Assembly: GCA_024228495.1 (NCBI GenBank)
Contig: JAAETJ010000006.1
Location: forward strand, 1 to 35,407
Origin: a bacterium
Lineage (GTDB): Bacteria; Pseudomonadota; Alphaproteobacteria; Rhizobiales; JAKIUO01
DNA length: 35,407 bases
Direction of reading: 5' to 3'
Part shown: in pieces, positions 26,279-34,933 of the stretch
Position numbering within the stretch: the first letter of the stretch is position 1
Layout of the letters: the number at the start of each line of letters is the position of its first letter
The notes under the pieces: generated by a model
The model's database searches: none
The model's input: only the letters and a program-made list of their open reading frames with translations
What the model was told of the DNA's origin: nothing
Made by a program: the position numbers and the translations under genes

Positions 26279-26947
26279 CTAAAAACCTTCATACAGGCGT
26301 TTGCTGGCTGGCTTGTAGCTATAGGCGCGTTCATTGCCAATGCCATAGGACCATGGTAGACCGGCATTTTTCCAGCCATTGACCGTTCGTTTGCCATTGG
26401 CGTCAAAATCACCTTCATAGCCGTCCACAATGCTGTAGACTTTGGTATATCCGGCCTCTGCCAGACGATTAGTGGCGATGGCGCTACCTTTGCCATTACG
26501 ACACATGACGAAAATAACCGGATCATCATCAAATTTTTTGCGAGAAATCAAGTCTGCAACAGCTGGAATAAATTCTTTATTGTCGACTCGCTGATAGGCT
26601 TTCCCGTTTTTGGCCAGTACCGTGGTGATTGGCTTGATCGGAATATTGGCATCCGCGACATCCGGCATGCCCAGAAAATTCACCTCAGCGCGGGTGCGGA
26701 CATCGAGAAACAGGATTTTTGGATTTTCTGTTTTGAAGCGATGACCCTCGTCAGAGTTCAAATAAAGGCCAAGCTCTGTGGTTTTTGACAAGGACAGCTC
26801 AAAAACATCCGTCTTTGTTTCAAATTCCTGCGCGCTGACCGGTGCTGCCAGCAAGATAACTGCCAGGACGGCAGCGGCTGCACGGCTCACAAAACTGGCG
26901 CCAGATATCATTTTTCGGTTTATATTCTGTCTCATAAACTTGCTCAT
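26279..26947 (-). CDS. Periplasmic rhodanese-domain sulfurtransferase
   Basis: 222 residues. Signal peptide: hydrophobic AAAAVLAVILLAAPVSA, cleavage before QEF. Single rhodanese domain: LFLDVRTRAEV (N-terminal part) and active loop MCRNGKGSA with catalytic Cys149, then LAEAGYTKVYSIVDGYEGD. A short C-terminal region (GWKNAGLPWSYGIGNERAYSYK) follows. It should carry sulfane sulfur as a Cys persulfide outside the cytoplasm. ATG at 26947 has GGAGAACG upstream, deciding the start. A 16-bp ATTC-N8-GAAT palindrome sits about 75 bp upstream. Own terminator downstream. Confidence 0.85.
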   Translation of the reverse strand: MSKFMRQNINRKMISGASFVSRAAAAVLAVILLAAPVSAQEFETKTDVFELSLSKTTELGLYLNSDEGHRFKTENPKILFLDVRTRAEVNFLGMPDVADANIPIKPITTVLAKNGKAYQRVDNKEFIPAVADLISRKKFDDDPVIFVMCRNGKGSAIATNRLAEAGYTKVYSIVDGYEGDFDANGKRTVNGWKNAGLPWSYGIGNERAYSYKPASKRLYEGF

Positions 26948-27021
26948 CTTCGTTCTCCATGCGCAATCTTCACATTCATCAGAATCAAACTCAAACTTTA
27001 CTATGATCAAAATATCATTAT

Positions 27022-27037
27022 ATTCGTATTTGTGAAT
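27022..27037. promoter_or_regulatory. ATTC-N8-GAAT palindrome, possible SqrR/BigR-type operator
   Basis: ATTC (27022-27025), eight bases, GAAT (27034-27037), within a larger CGTATT-N4-AATACG inverted repeat. This matches the site described for persulfide-sensing ArsR-family repressors (SqrR/BigR). It lies in the AT-rich 437-bp gap between the rhodanese (minus) and icd (plus), about 75 bp from the rhodanese start. The rest of that gap (27038-27384) holds AT-rich promoter-like sequence; an in-frame extension of icd through it does not look coding. Confidence 0.45.
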
Positions 27038-27384
27038 ACGTATTATTGCATAACAGCTATACGCAAAATGACACAACTCACCATAGACACTTGTTTTAAT
27101 AAAATAATTTTAATATTCACATGTCATATCGGAGGTTGAAACGACCGTCTTTCAAGTTCAAACATCGGAGTAAATGCCGACTGGAAACTCATTTTTGTAC
27201 GAAAATCTCTCTCCAACCGCTCCCTCATGCCTCGACTTCTCACCTGTTTTTCCAATTCATACTGATGCCTTTTCGTTCATTCCCAGCAGAATTTCTTCGA
27301 TACCCAGCGCTTGGCAAGCCATGCGGTACTCGTTATGGTGCGCATAAAACCAAATCCTTCCTATTGAATGTAAAGGTTCCCCCT

Positions 27385-28611
27385 ATGTCTAAAATCAAGG
27401 TAGCGAACCCCATTGTCGAACTCGACGGCGATGAGATGACCCGCATCATCTGGCACTTCATCCGCGACAAGCTGGTGCACCCCTATCTTGATCTGGAACT
27501 CAAGTATTACGATCTGGGCATGAAATCGCGCGACGATACTGATGACCAGATCACCATTGATGCGGCGTACGCCATCCAGAGATATGGCGTCGGCGTCAAA
27601 TGCGCCACCATCACCCCTGACGAGGACCGCGTCGAAGAGTTCGGCTTGAAAAAAATGTGGCGCTCTCCCAATGGCACGATCCGCAACATTCTTGGCGGCG
27701 TGGTTTTTCGCGAACCCATCATCTGTCACAACGTACCGCGTCTGGTACCGGGTTGGACTCAGCCCATGATCATTGGCCGTCATGCTTACGGCGATCAATA
27801 TCGCGCCACCGATTTTCGCGTGCCGGGCAAAGGCAAGCTGACCATGAAATGGGAAGCCGAAGATGGATCCAAGACCGTCGAACATGAAGTGTTCGATTTC
27901 CCAGAAAGCGGTATCGCCATGGGCATGTATAATCTTGATCAATCGATCCGCGATTTTGCCAGAGCAAGCATGAACTATGGCTTAAAGCGCAATTTTCCCG
28001 TCTATCTGTCCACGAAAAACACCATCCTTAAAGCCTATGACGGCCAATTCAAGGACCTGTTCCAGGAAGTCTTCGACGCTGAGTTCAAGGAAAAATTCGC
28101 CGAAGCAGGCCTCACCTATGAACATCGTCTGATCGATGACATGGTAGCCGCGGCTCTCAAATGGTCTGGCGGCTTTTTGTGGGCCTGCAAAAACTATGAT
28201 GGCGATGTCCAGTCAGATACAGTCGCGCAAGGCTTTGGTTCATTGGGTCTGATGACCTCGGCGCTGATCACCCCCGACGGCAAGATCATGGAAGCGGAAG
28301 CGGCGCACGGCACCGTGACGCGCCATTACCGCATGCACCAAAAAGGTAAAGAAACCAGCACGAATTCTACCGCCAGCATTTTCGCATGGACACAAGGGCT
28401 GAAACATCGCGGCAAGCTCGATGAAAACGAAAAACTCATCCATTTCGCAACAACGCTGGAAGAAGTCGTCGTCGATACCATCCAAAGCGGCAACATGACA
28501 AAAGATCTCGCACTACTGATCGGCGACCAACAGGCCTGGCTGTCAACCACAGGCTTTCTCGATAAAATCGACGAGAATTTGCAAGAAGCAATCGGCAGGG
28601 AGGGGGCTTGA
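27385..28611 (+). CDS. icd: NADP-dependent isocitrate dehydrogenase
   Basis: TCA-cycle enzyme: isocitrate + NADP to 2-oxoglutarate + CO2 + NADPH. 408 residues, starting [23 protein letters not shown], the eukaryote-like homodimeric NADP class common in alphaproteobacteria. Substrate-binding [21 protein letters not shown] and the Mg/cofactor region [29 protein letters not shown], plus [12 protein letters not shown], are visible. The reading frame stays open 88 codons upstream, but that part lacks family features; ATG at 27385 gives the standard start. Stop at 28609-28611, three nt before the next gene. Confidence 0.96.
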   Translation: MSKIKVANPIVELDGDEMTRIIWHFIRDKLVHPYLDLELKYYDLGMKSRDDTDDQITIDAAYAIQRYGVGVKCATITPDEDRVEEFGLKKMWRSPNGTIRNILGGVVFREPIICHNVPRLVPGWTQPMIIGRHAYGDQYRATDFRVPGKGKLTMKWEAEDGSKTVEHEVFDFPESGIAMGMYNLDQSIRDFARASMNYGLKRNFPVYLSTKNTILKAYDGQFKDLFQEVFDAEFKEKFAEAGLTYEHRLIDDMVAAALKWSGGFLWACKNYDGDVQSDTVAQGFGSLGLMTSALITPDGKIMEAEAAHGTVTRHYRMHQKGKETSTNSTASIFAWTQGLKHRGKLDENEKLIHFATTLEEVVVDTIQSGNMTKDLALLIGDQQAWLSTTGFLDKIDENLQEAIGREGA

Positions 28612-28614
28612 ATC

Positions 28615-28959
28615 GTGAGTAGTTCACAACACGCCGTTTCCGCACTCTGGTTGATTGAACAAAGCTATGCTGCAACACCGCCGCGCATCATTGATATGCG
28701 TAAAATGGCGGCCTTTGAGGCATCTGGCCACATCGTGCCCGGGGCTCGCTGGCACGATCATGAAAATATCGAGAGCTGGGCCAGCGAATACCAACCCGGC
28801 GACGAATTGATCGTCTATTGCGTACATGGCCATGAAGTCAGCCAGAACACCACAGCAAAACTATGCTCGCTTGGTTACAATGCCCGATTTGTAGAAGGGG
28901 GAATTGCAGCCTATGAAGAAGCTGGCGGCAAGGTCGACCCCGCTGGAAGCGGCGAGTAG
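28615..28959 (+). CDS. Small cytoplasmic rhodanese-domain protein
   Basis: 114-residue single-domain sulfurtransferase. Visible: PRIIDMRKMAAFEASGHIVPGARWHDH in the N-terminal half and active loop YCVHGHEVSQ with catalytic Cys, then LGYNARFVEGGIAAYEEAGG. No signal peptide. GTG start at 28615 follows GGGAGGGGG overlapping the end of icd; the 3-nt spacing suggests translational coupling with icd. Sulfur acceptor unknown. Confidence 0.82.
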   Translation: MSSSQHAVSALWLIEQSYAATPPRIIDMRKMAAFEASGHIVPGARWHDHENIESWASEYQPGDELIVYCVHGHEVSQNTTAKLCSLGYNARFVEGGIAAYEEAGGKVDPAGSGE

Positions 28960-29128
28960 ATATCGAATTGGGTGAGAGCTTCATAGGCCAACGGTAAACA
29001 GGACACAATCACATCACGGCGAACTGGTTTGCAACCCCGTCTATGAAGCTGGCGGCACCATCGAAATTCGCGAACTGCTCTTGACGGATTGATCTCGCCA
29101 GAACCCTTGAAGCTTCGAACCAGACAAA

Positions 29129-29166
29129 AAAGAGATCCGGGGGTGATAAAACCGGATCTCTTTCTT
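29129..29166 (+). terminator. Intrinsic terminator of the icd-rhodanese operon
   Basis: Perfect 10-bp stem AGAGATCCGG / CCGGATCTCT (29131-29140 and 29152-29161), 11-nt loop, then TTCTTTTTG. It is preceded by an A-run, so it may act in both directions. Lies 170 nt after the rhodanese stop. Confidence 0.85.
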
Positions 29167-29421
29167 TTTGTCGGTCCTTACAAAGGACCTGTATGGCAAA
29201 CTCTAACGCTACTGCTGCATTTTGGGATTGAAAAACCGTAGGAGCAATTCCTCAATCAAAAATACTTTTATTCAACGCCTCGAATTCGTTATACGGTGCG
29301 AGCTTGTAGGAGTTATATTTTCTCGCCCCGAAATGTGCTTGTCGTTTCTAGTTTGGCCTACCTATTTCGCTATTTGAGACCAGTTTTCCTCTGTGTAAGA
29401 ACTGTGTGTATGCAAGTTTTA

Positions 29422-29517
29422 TTAGCCAACAAGAGGAGATAGAGCGAGAGCCATTGGAAGAGCGACCAAGCCGCTTGCCATCGTTAATGCTACCAATGTC
29501 ATGTTGAAATCGCTCAT
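29422..29517 (-). CDS. Candidate 31-residue single-pass membrane peptide
   Basis: Minus-strand ATG at 29517 preceded by AGAGG with seven-nt spacing, an ideal ribosome-binding site. It encodes MSDFNMTLVALTMASGLVA... to a TAA at 29422-29424. After a five-residue polar start the whole peptide is hydrophobic with one Pro-Met-Ala-Leu stretch, fitting one transmembrane helix. Isolated, no homologue recognised. Similar peptides act as small subunits of respiratory oxidases or transporters, but nothing here assigns it. Could be chance. Confidence 0.45.
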   Translation of the reverse strand: MSDFNMTLVALTMASGLVALPMALALSPLVG

Positions 29518-29839
29518 CAAATATCCTCTGATTTGTTGTCTGCCACCTCGTGTTTGGCGATGAACAGAACTTACCCTCGATTCGTGATCAGGGCATGGCA
29601 CAAATGTGGCAACTTAAAGAAGGGTTAACGCAGAGCAAGCCCATCAATTACAAACAAGAGCGAACCTCTATAAATTCCCTGTTTAGCTCCCTTATATCCG
29701 GATAGCTGATTTTTTCACCTGGCGGCCTGATTGATACGGACCGTGGCCTGATTCATCAAAGGTTTTAGTCGGTTGTCCTGATTTTGCGCGGACACTGCAC
29801 ACACTGCTCGTGCCAAAACACTCAACCCGGCGCAGCAAT

Positions 29840-30140
29840 ACCACACTCAAAGGCTATGAGCCTTTTCATTGTCAATCTGGACGTTCAACTCCACGATCTC
29901 TGTTCCTTTTTGTTCCGAAAATGCCCGAATACACCGGGCACCCTCGCTGGCCACAGGACCTGTTAAAATACGAAATAGGTACTTGGGAACCCAGACAATG
30001 TGGTACTGACAGTGCCATATTAAATGTGACAGTTTTCTGAAGCGGCTCATTTGCAACTCCTTTGCTGATGTTGTGGGGACAACTCAGCTCAAAAATAGCA
30101 TTTGGGTCGTTCAACAGGCGTAGCCTTTGAACTCTGACCA
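29840..30140 (-). mobile_element. IS200-like element, internally deleted (MITE-like)
   Basis: Two subterminal hairpins of the kind used by IS200/IS605 transposases flank a truncated tnpA. Left-end hairpin at 30110-30131: TTCAA-AGGC-TAC-GCCT-G-TTGAA, a 9-bp stem with one bulged G. Right-end hairpin at 29849-29865: AAAGGCT-ATG-AGCCTTT. Both share AAAGGCT. The distance from the left hairpin to tnpA (54 nt) is normal. The total of about 300 bp against the usual 700 or so shows an internal deletion. It sits about 35 bp past the ppc stop codon. Exact ends are estimates. Confidence 0.7.
29847..30056 (-). pseudogene. tnpA: Truncated IS200/IS605 transposase (tnpA)
   Basis: 69 codons from an ATG at 30056: MQMSRFRKLSHLIWHCQYHIVWVPKYLFRIL... 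then EIVELNVQID. This matches the first half of IS200-type Y1 transposases. In intact members NVQID is followed at once by the HUH metal-binding motif (HVH); here the sequence switches to NEKAHSL, read through the right-end hairpin. The HUH motif and catalytic Tyr are both gone, so it cannot transpose by itself. Confidence 0.8.
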
Positions 30141-30174
30141 CACTCGGACGTGGGTTTCTATGGTCGTGCTAAAA

Positions 30175-33042
30175 TTACCCGTGAGCACCGAAATTATGGG
30201 CTATTCCAGCTCCAAGCAACAGTACCAGCTCATAGGTCTGCTCCATTGGATCGATAAGGTCGCTTTGAATGGAGGCGTAAGAAACGCCCTGATTGTCCAG
30301 ACCACCCGCCTCTTCTTCCATGTCGAAATCAAGCGGCTGGGGCATGGAAACAGGGTAAACTTCTCGTAACAGAGCCACCGCATCGGTGATATGGAACGAA
30401 ATGATCAGGCCGATTACACGTTCACGCGAGATGCCATTGGCCATTGAAAATTCAGGAATTTGTGCGGCCAGCAGATAGATATGCTGGATCAGCGCAATAC
30501 GCAGGGCATGCATCATATCCAAGCCTTCGCGCCATTGTTCATTGCTGCGATAGACCTTGATATTGAGTTCGTCAAACACGTCATGCAAGCGCACTGAATC
30601 TTCGCGTAAATAGGTCGCCAGATGCATGATGCCATCATGACGCCGGTCGCCGCGCAACAGATCGGCCAGATAGATACAGGCATTTTTGAGATGGGCCTCA
30701 TCATCATTAAGCGGCCTCGTCACCCAGAATGCATCGTCAAATAGAGCCGAGTAGGATGCCAGCGTCTTGATGCTCGACAAGGATCTGGCATGGCGCACAA
30801 GCGACATGATACGCCGCAAGCGTTCCGATCCCTTGTAGAGATCGACAAAGCGGTCATGCTCGTCGCGCACGGTCTCGCCGACACCGCTGATGATATTCAA
30901 AACAAAACCCATCTGCTGCAAAATCGCGTTATGTGGAATAGCTCTCATCTCTCCCAGCCGGGCACGATGATCGTGAGCCGCCTCGAACTGACGAATGGAT
31001 TTGCGCGACCCGGTCTTTACCAACAGTCCAGTGCCAAACGCTCCCAGCGCATTGCGATAATCCTCATTTTCAAACAATGAGGTTTGATAGTCCATAATGT
31101 GCTCGAAAAAATCGAGGGAGAAATCCAGATCATCATAGAACAGATCATCGGGCTTTTTGAGCGCGCTTTCACAGCCGCAAACCAGCATTGACACAAGCGT
31201 GCTCATGGCCAGCTTGTTAGAACCAAACAACACATAGCCATCACCGCCCTGAAAACTGACCTCATGATAAAGAGGAATTTTCAGCGAGTGGTAGCGCCAG
31301 CGCACCCAGGGCGTCATCACATATTCAAAACGATCACGCATACTCTCTGGATGCGCGCCACGTCCCATGCTTTCCCCATGAGTATCAAAAATCAACACAC
31401 CAAAATTGCTATCTGACGTTTCTTTCGCCACCACATCAGCAAGCTGCCCATGAAATCGCTCAATCGCCAAGGCGGCAGGGATCTGACCAATAAAACGTCC
31501 CGCATCGGAAAAGCCAGTCTGCACACAAAGACGGCCCCGCCCTTTCACATATTCGGCGTAGGATGTGGTCTTCAATAGCTGCGAGATCATCCGCGCACCA
31601 TGATCGAGCGCCTCTTCGGTCTCCAGCAAGGGCGACACGTCAACCTGTTCCTCAATCCCATAGAGCTTGGCCAAATAAACGGCGGCCAGTACGGTAAACG
31701 GGTTTTCACATTCAGCGATCAACAGACGGATAGGGTTGGTGCGATCAATATGTTTGAGGATTTGTGTCATCACCAAAAACTGACGAATAGCGGTGGCACG
31801 CTCCAGCGCCAAAGACGCGAAATTGATCTTTTCGGGCTTGGTTGCGATGATCAGTTCATCAAGTTTTGTCAAAATGACGCGAGAGCTTAGATCGACATTG
31901 CCGACAATTTTAAGAGGCGCACGAGCCACATTGTGAAGTTGCGCGGCATTGACCCGAAAATGCATGCGAGCTGTGCCAAGCCCCTGCGCCTTGATGCGAG
32001 CACGCAACAACACCAGCTGCAGGCACGTGTCATCATCGCTGGCATGATCAAGTGCCCCGCTCAAAAGGACCAGAGCCTTTTTAAGATCACCGCCAAGCCC
32101 TTTGTCGCTATTCTTGGTCAAATGATTGGCCGCAATCGACAATATTTTTGGATCTTCAAGATCCCCTGCGAACAGCTCGATGTGGTGATCCAGCAGCTTT
32201 AGTTCGGTGGCAAACAGCTGTTCGAGTTCTTGCAATTGGGATGCTGCTTCGCCCGCTCCAAGTTGTTCTCGCACATTAGCGCTCATTTTGAGGGCGCGCG
32301 AGATTTGCAAATGCTTTTCCTTGAGGCGAAAGCGTATGCTGTCATACCAGCGAATATCATTGCGCCCATCCATGTCATAGCCAACCCAACTATTGAGCTC
32401 CACGGGATTAGGGTCAAACGACATCCAGTCATTGGGATAATGCTCGCGCGCCACTTCAAGAATGATCAGGCTCAAACGGCGATTGGCTTCCTGGGCAAAT
32501 TCCAGCGATTCTTGTACTTGCTCGTGCTCATTGGCCAAACTGATGTCTTCGTCTGGCGCATGCATTAAGCCGTTGAGCTTTTGCGCCGCCAGATCATTGT
32601 CGAGATCACCATCCTGACCAATCAGCTCGACAAGAATTGCGCGCATCTCGCGCGACATCATAAAAGTCGGATGGGCCGTAAAAACCGCTCCATACATGGG
32701 CTGGCACCATTTATTCGAAAAACTTGTAAAATCTACAAGCTTGCCATCCTCGCTCGCGGAGGCCTTAACCAGGCGGCGAAAGCGCTTCAGCACCTCATCT
32801 TCATTGGTCTCGCCAATGCGCTCGCGCATCATGTGAGCGCGGTGGATCAAAGCCCGGTCGCAAAGCTTCTGGCAAACGCCGCGCAGCTCATCGCCAGTCG
32901 TCGCATGATTTTCAAGCCCGCGGGAAATTTCGAATGCCATCTGCTTGATGGGCAGGAATTGCGGGTCATCTTTCATCCGCAATTTGTGCTTTTTAAGCTG
33001 TTTGCGCCAGCTTTCGAGTTGCTGGGATACCGAATGGGTCAT
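30175..33042 (-). CDS. ppc: Divergent phosphoenolpyruvate carboxylase-like protein
   Basis: 955 residues, full PEPC length. PEPC makes oxaloacetate from PEP and bicarbonate. Recognisable landmarks: VFTAHPT with the catalytic His at residue 124, RMHFRVN (Arg396 of E. coli), SPLLET (metal-binding Glu506), TGFSDAGR (Asp543 kept, Lys546 now Arg) and MRAIPHN. But the mobile loop FHGRGGSxGRGG is FDTHGESMGRGAHP, so E. coli His579 and Arg581 become Asp and His while Arg587 stays. TAHPTE is TAHPTF, and the C-terminal RNTG is FGAHG. Activity is uncertain; it may be a divergent PEPC or a paralogue. ATG at 33042 with ATAGG upstream beats a TTG at 33090. Confidence 0.8.
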   Translation of the reverse strand: MTHSVSQQLESWRKQLKKHKLRMKDDPQFLPIKQMAFEISRGLENHATTGDELRGVCQKLCDRALIHRAHMMRERIGETNEDEVLKRFRRLVKASASEDGKLVDFTSFSNKWCQPMYGAVFTAHPTFMMSREMRAILVELIGQDGDLDNDLAAQKLNGLMHAPDEDISLANEHEQVQESLEFAQEANRRLSLIILEVAREHYPNDWMSFDPNPVELNSWVGYDMDGRNDIRWYDSIRFRLKEKHLQISRALKMSANVREQLGAGEAASQLQELEQLFATELKLLDHHIELFAGDLEDPKILSIAANHLTKNSDKGLGGDLKKALVLLSGALDHASDDDTCLQLVLLRARIKAQGLGTARMHFRVNAAQLHNVARAPLKIVGNVDLSSRVILTKLDELIIATKPEKINFASLALERATAIRQFLVMTQILKHIDRTNPIRLLIAECENPFTVLAAVYLAKLYGIEEQVDVSPLLETEEALDHGARMISQLLKTTSYAEYVKGRGRLCVQTGFSDAGRFIGQIPAALAIERFHGQLADVVAKETSDSNFGVLIFDTHGESMGRGAHPESMRDRFEYVMTPWVRWRYHSLKIPLYHEVSFQGGDGYVLFGSNKLAMSTLVSMLVCGCESALKKPDDLFYDDLDFSLDFFEHIMDYQTSLFENEDYRNALGAFGTGLLVKTGSRKSIRQFEAAHDHRARLGEMRAIPHNAILQQMGFVLNIISGVGETVRDEHDRFVDLYKGSERLRRIMSLVRHARSLSSIKTLASYSALFDDAFWVTRPLNDDEAHLKNACIYLADLLRGDRRHDGIMHLATYLREDSVRLHDVFDELNIKVYRSNEQWREGLDMMHALRIALIQHIYLLAAQIPEFSMANGISRERVIGLIISFHITDAVALLREVYPVSMPQPLDFDMEEEAGGLDNQGVSYASIQSDLIDPMEQTYELVLLLGAGIAHNFGAHG

Positions 33043-33199
33043 ATTGCCTATTTTCCGTGTACGGTTACAAGCAGATTGCCCGGCGCTCAAATCAGCGCTA
33101 AACAGGCAAGTGGTTGTGGTTTGTGAATTTGTGTCCCATACCTACCCGTAAATGACTACACTGCCAAGCCTTGCAGACAAACAGGACAAAACAGAGATC

Positions 33200-33889
33200 A
33201 TGCCCTCCCCACCCAAACCGGTAATTATATTTGATCTCGACGGCACGCTTGTCGATACGGCGCCAGACCTTATCGCAACACTTAATCATCTGCTGGCGAT
33301 GGAAAACTGCTCACCGGCTCCCGAAAGACCAATGCGCACCATGATCAGCCTTGGCGCAAGGGCAATGATCATCAAAGGCTTCGAACTGGCAAAACAGCCC
33401 AAAACGGACGTGCAGCTTGATCAATTGACCGAGCGCTTTATTGCTCATTATAGCGACCATATCGCCGTCAATAGCCGCCCTTTTCCAGGGGTCATCAAGC
33501 TGCTTGATCAATTGAGCGCGCGGGGCACGCCCATGGGCATTTGCACCAATAAACGCGAAGATCTGTCGAAACAATTACTCAAATGCCTGCATTTGGATCA
33601 CTATTTCAGCGCCATCATCGGCGTCGATACGCTGGCGGTCAAAAAACCTCATCCCGAGCACATCACGGGTACCATTGAAGCGCTGGGCGGATCAAGCGCT
33701 CATGCCATCATGATCGGTGACAGCGAAACCGATATCAAGGCTGCAAAAGCTGCTAATATTCCCGTCATCGCCCTTGATTTTGGCTATTCTCTCGAACCGG
33801 TTGCCAACTTCCATCCAGATGCAATAGTCTCGCACTATCATGATCTACTGCCTTTACTTGATTCGTTTTTGAAAATGACGAATTCATGA
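33200..33889 (+). CDS. gph: Phosphoglycolate phosphatase (HAD family)
   Basis: Hydrolyses 2-phosphoglycolate, from DNA repair of 3'-phosphoglycolate ends or from oxygenation reactions. HAD motifs: I, VIIFDLDGTLVDTAPDLIATLNHLL; II, MGICTNKRED; III, Lys in VKKPHPEH; IV, MIGDSETDIKAAKAANI. The cap region holds the LGARAMI type segment of Gph. 229 residues from the ATG at 33200; an ATG at 33152 gives 16 more residues, has no better ribosome-binding site and abuts a TAA. Divergent from ppc. Confidence 0.87.
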   Translation: MPSPPKPVIIFDLDGTLVDTAPDLIATLNHLLAMENCSPAPERPMRTMISLGARAMIIKGFELAKQPKTDVQLDQLTERFIAHYSDHIAVNSRPFPGVIKLLDQLSARGTPMGICTNKREDLSKQLLKCLHLDHYFSAIIGVDTLAVKKPHPEHITGTIEALGGSSAHAIMIGDSETDIKAAKAANIPVIALDFGYSLEPVANFHPDAIVSHYHDLLPLLDSFLKMTNS

Positions 33890-33917
33890 GTTGAAGCACC
33901 AGTGCCCGGACACCGAT

Positions 33918-34886
33918 ATGATTGCTGGAATAATAAAAATTCACGCTTTTGCAGTCCTGATGCTGGCACTGCCACTGCTCACGTTCGATGCTCGTGCGCG
34001 CTCAATGCAAGCCGCAAACAGCTATGTGAAGTTCTCCCTGCCCGATAGCTTCCAGCCCCAGAGCCGCTTTGCCGGATTTTTCTCCAAAGATGCCGGGGCA
34101 ACCATCATGGTGCTCGACTTGCCGCGAGAGGCCTATAGCCAGTTTACCAATCGTTTTGAACGTGAGTTGACAAACAAGGGCTATAGCGAAGTACGACGCG
34201 AAAACCTCAACGGCCGCAGCGACGATCATCTGTTTTTCTTCGCCCGCCAACACACCCCCGTTGGCCAGTTCGATAAATATCTGCTAATTTTCAGAAATAA
34301 TGAGCGCGCCGCTTATGTGACGATCACCGTCAATCCGATTGAACAGGTGGAAACGCCTTTGAGCTATATCGGTGCCAAGAACATACTCGCGAAGGTCTCC
34401 CTTTCTCACAAACGTGCACGAGCCGCTAAAGCCTATTACCTGACCTATAAGGGATCGTTCAAGGAGCGCAGCACGATTGCTGGTTCCACCACCATATTTG
34501 CCCTCAAGCACCCCCCCGCCAATCCCCCAAAGAAATACAGCAAGCCTTTGTTCGTCATCGCCCCTTCCCTGTCACATCACAAGCTCACAGGGCTAAAAAA
34601 TACAGGGCGCCAGCTGATGGCGAAATTCTCGCGCTTTCGCAATATAAAACTGATGGCGGAAGAAAATCTGATGGTCGATGGCATGCATGGCTATGGCCTG
34701 TCTGGCACCGCCATCAACAAATCCAATGACCAACCAGTTGGCATCTACCAGCTGGTGCTCGCCAATCCAAAAGGCGGCTATTTCCGCATTGTCGGCGTTG
34801 CACCGCGCAAGCTGTTCACCCATTATCTGCTCGAATATCGCCGCATGGCCGCCAGTTTTCACCTGAGCGTACCCATATCTGAATAA
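33918..34886 (+). CDS. Secreted protein of unknown function, two related halves
   Basis: 322 residues with a signal peptide (MIAGIIKIHAFAVLMLALPLLTFDARA). The mature part has a first half VKFSLPDSF ... FAGFFSKDAGATIMVLDLP ... RENLNGRSDDHLFFFARQ ... YVTITVNP. A second half has a similar order of elements (KLMAEENLMVDGMHGYGLSGTA ... FRIVGVAPRKLF). This recalls DcrB/PsbP-like alpha-beta domains found as periplasmic proteins; the resemblance is my inference. No catalytic motif seen. ATG at 33918 gives a clean signal peptide (TTG at 33891 is an alternative). 28 nt after gph, probably the same operon. Confidence 0.65.
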   Translation: MIAGIIKIHAFAVLMLALPLLTFDARARSMQAANSYVKFSLPDSFQPQSRFAGFFSKDAGATIMVLDLPREAYSQFTNRFERELTNKGYSEVRRENLNGRSDDHLFFFARQHTPVGQFDKYLLIFRNNERAAYVTITVNPIEQVETPLSYIGAKNILAKVSLSHKRARAAKAYYLTYKGSFKERSTIAGSTTIFALKHPPANPPKKYSKPLFVIAPSLSHHKLTGLKNTGRQLMAKFSRFRNIKLMAEENLMVDGMHGYGLSGTAINKSNDQPVGIYQLVLANPKGGYFRIVGVAPRKLFTHYLLEYRRMAASFHLSVPISE

Positions 34887-34933
34887 ACGGAAACAAATTT
34901 GGTAATTCACGCCACTTGAACTGGTCCATTTGA

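Larger units (their letters stand above)
28960..29839. other. Gap after the icd operon
   Basis: 880 bp with little coding potential. It holds the terminator at 29129-29166, a GGTCCTT / AAGGACC mini-hairpin (about 29173-29189), the 31-codon gene candidate at 29422-29517, and a direct repeat of GGCCTGATT near 29725 and 29743. A short coding-like frame without a start ends at 29092. I found no other gene. Confidence 0.5.

Noticed and set aside
27121-27384. 88-codon N-terminal extension of icd
   Set aside because: Absent from the family, Phe/Ser/Arg-rich and preceded by AT-rich DNA; the standard start is at 27385.
28985-29092. Coding-like frame (HGELVCNPVYEAGGTIEIREL) after the small rhodanese
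   Set aside because: No start codon, no recognised family, and only a weak resemblance to the rhodanese C-terminus; too short to call.
29592-29610. TGGCAC-N5-TGGC, resembling a sigma-54 -24/-12 promoter
   Set aside because: GG-N10-GC spacing fits, but TTGC is missing and no gene lies downstream on that strand.
29720-29760. Short direct repeats of GGCCTGATT suggesting another insertion-sequence scar
   Set aside because: Too short and no transposase or terminal repeats nearby.
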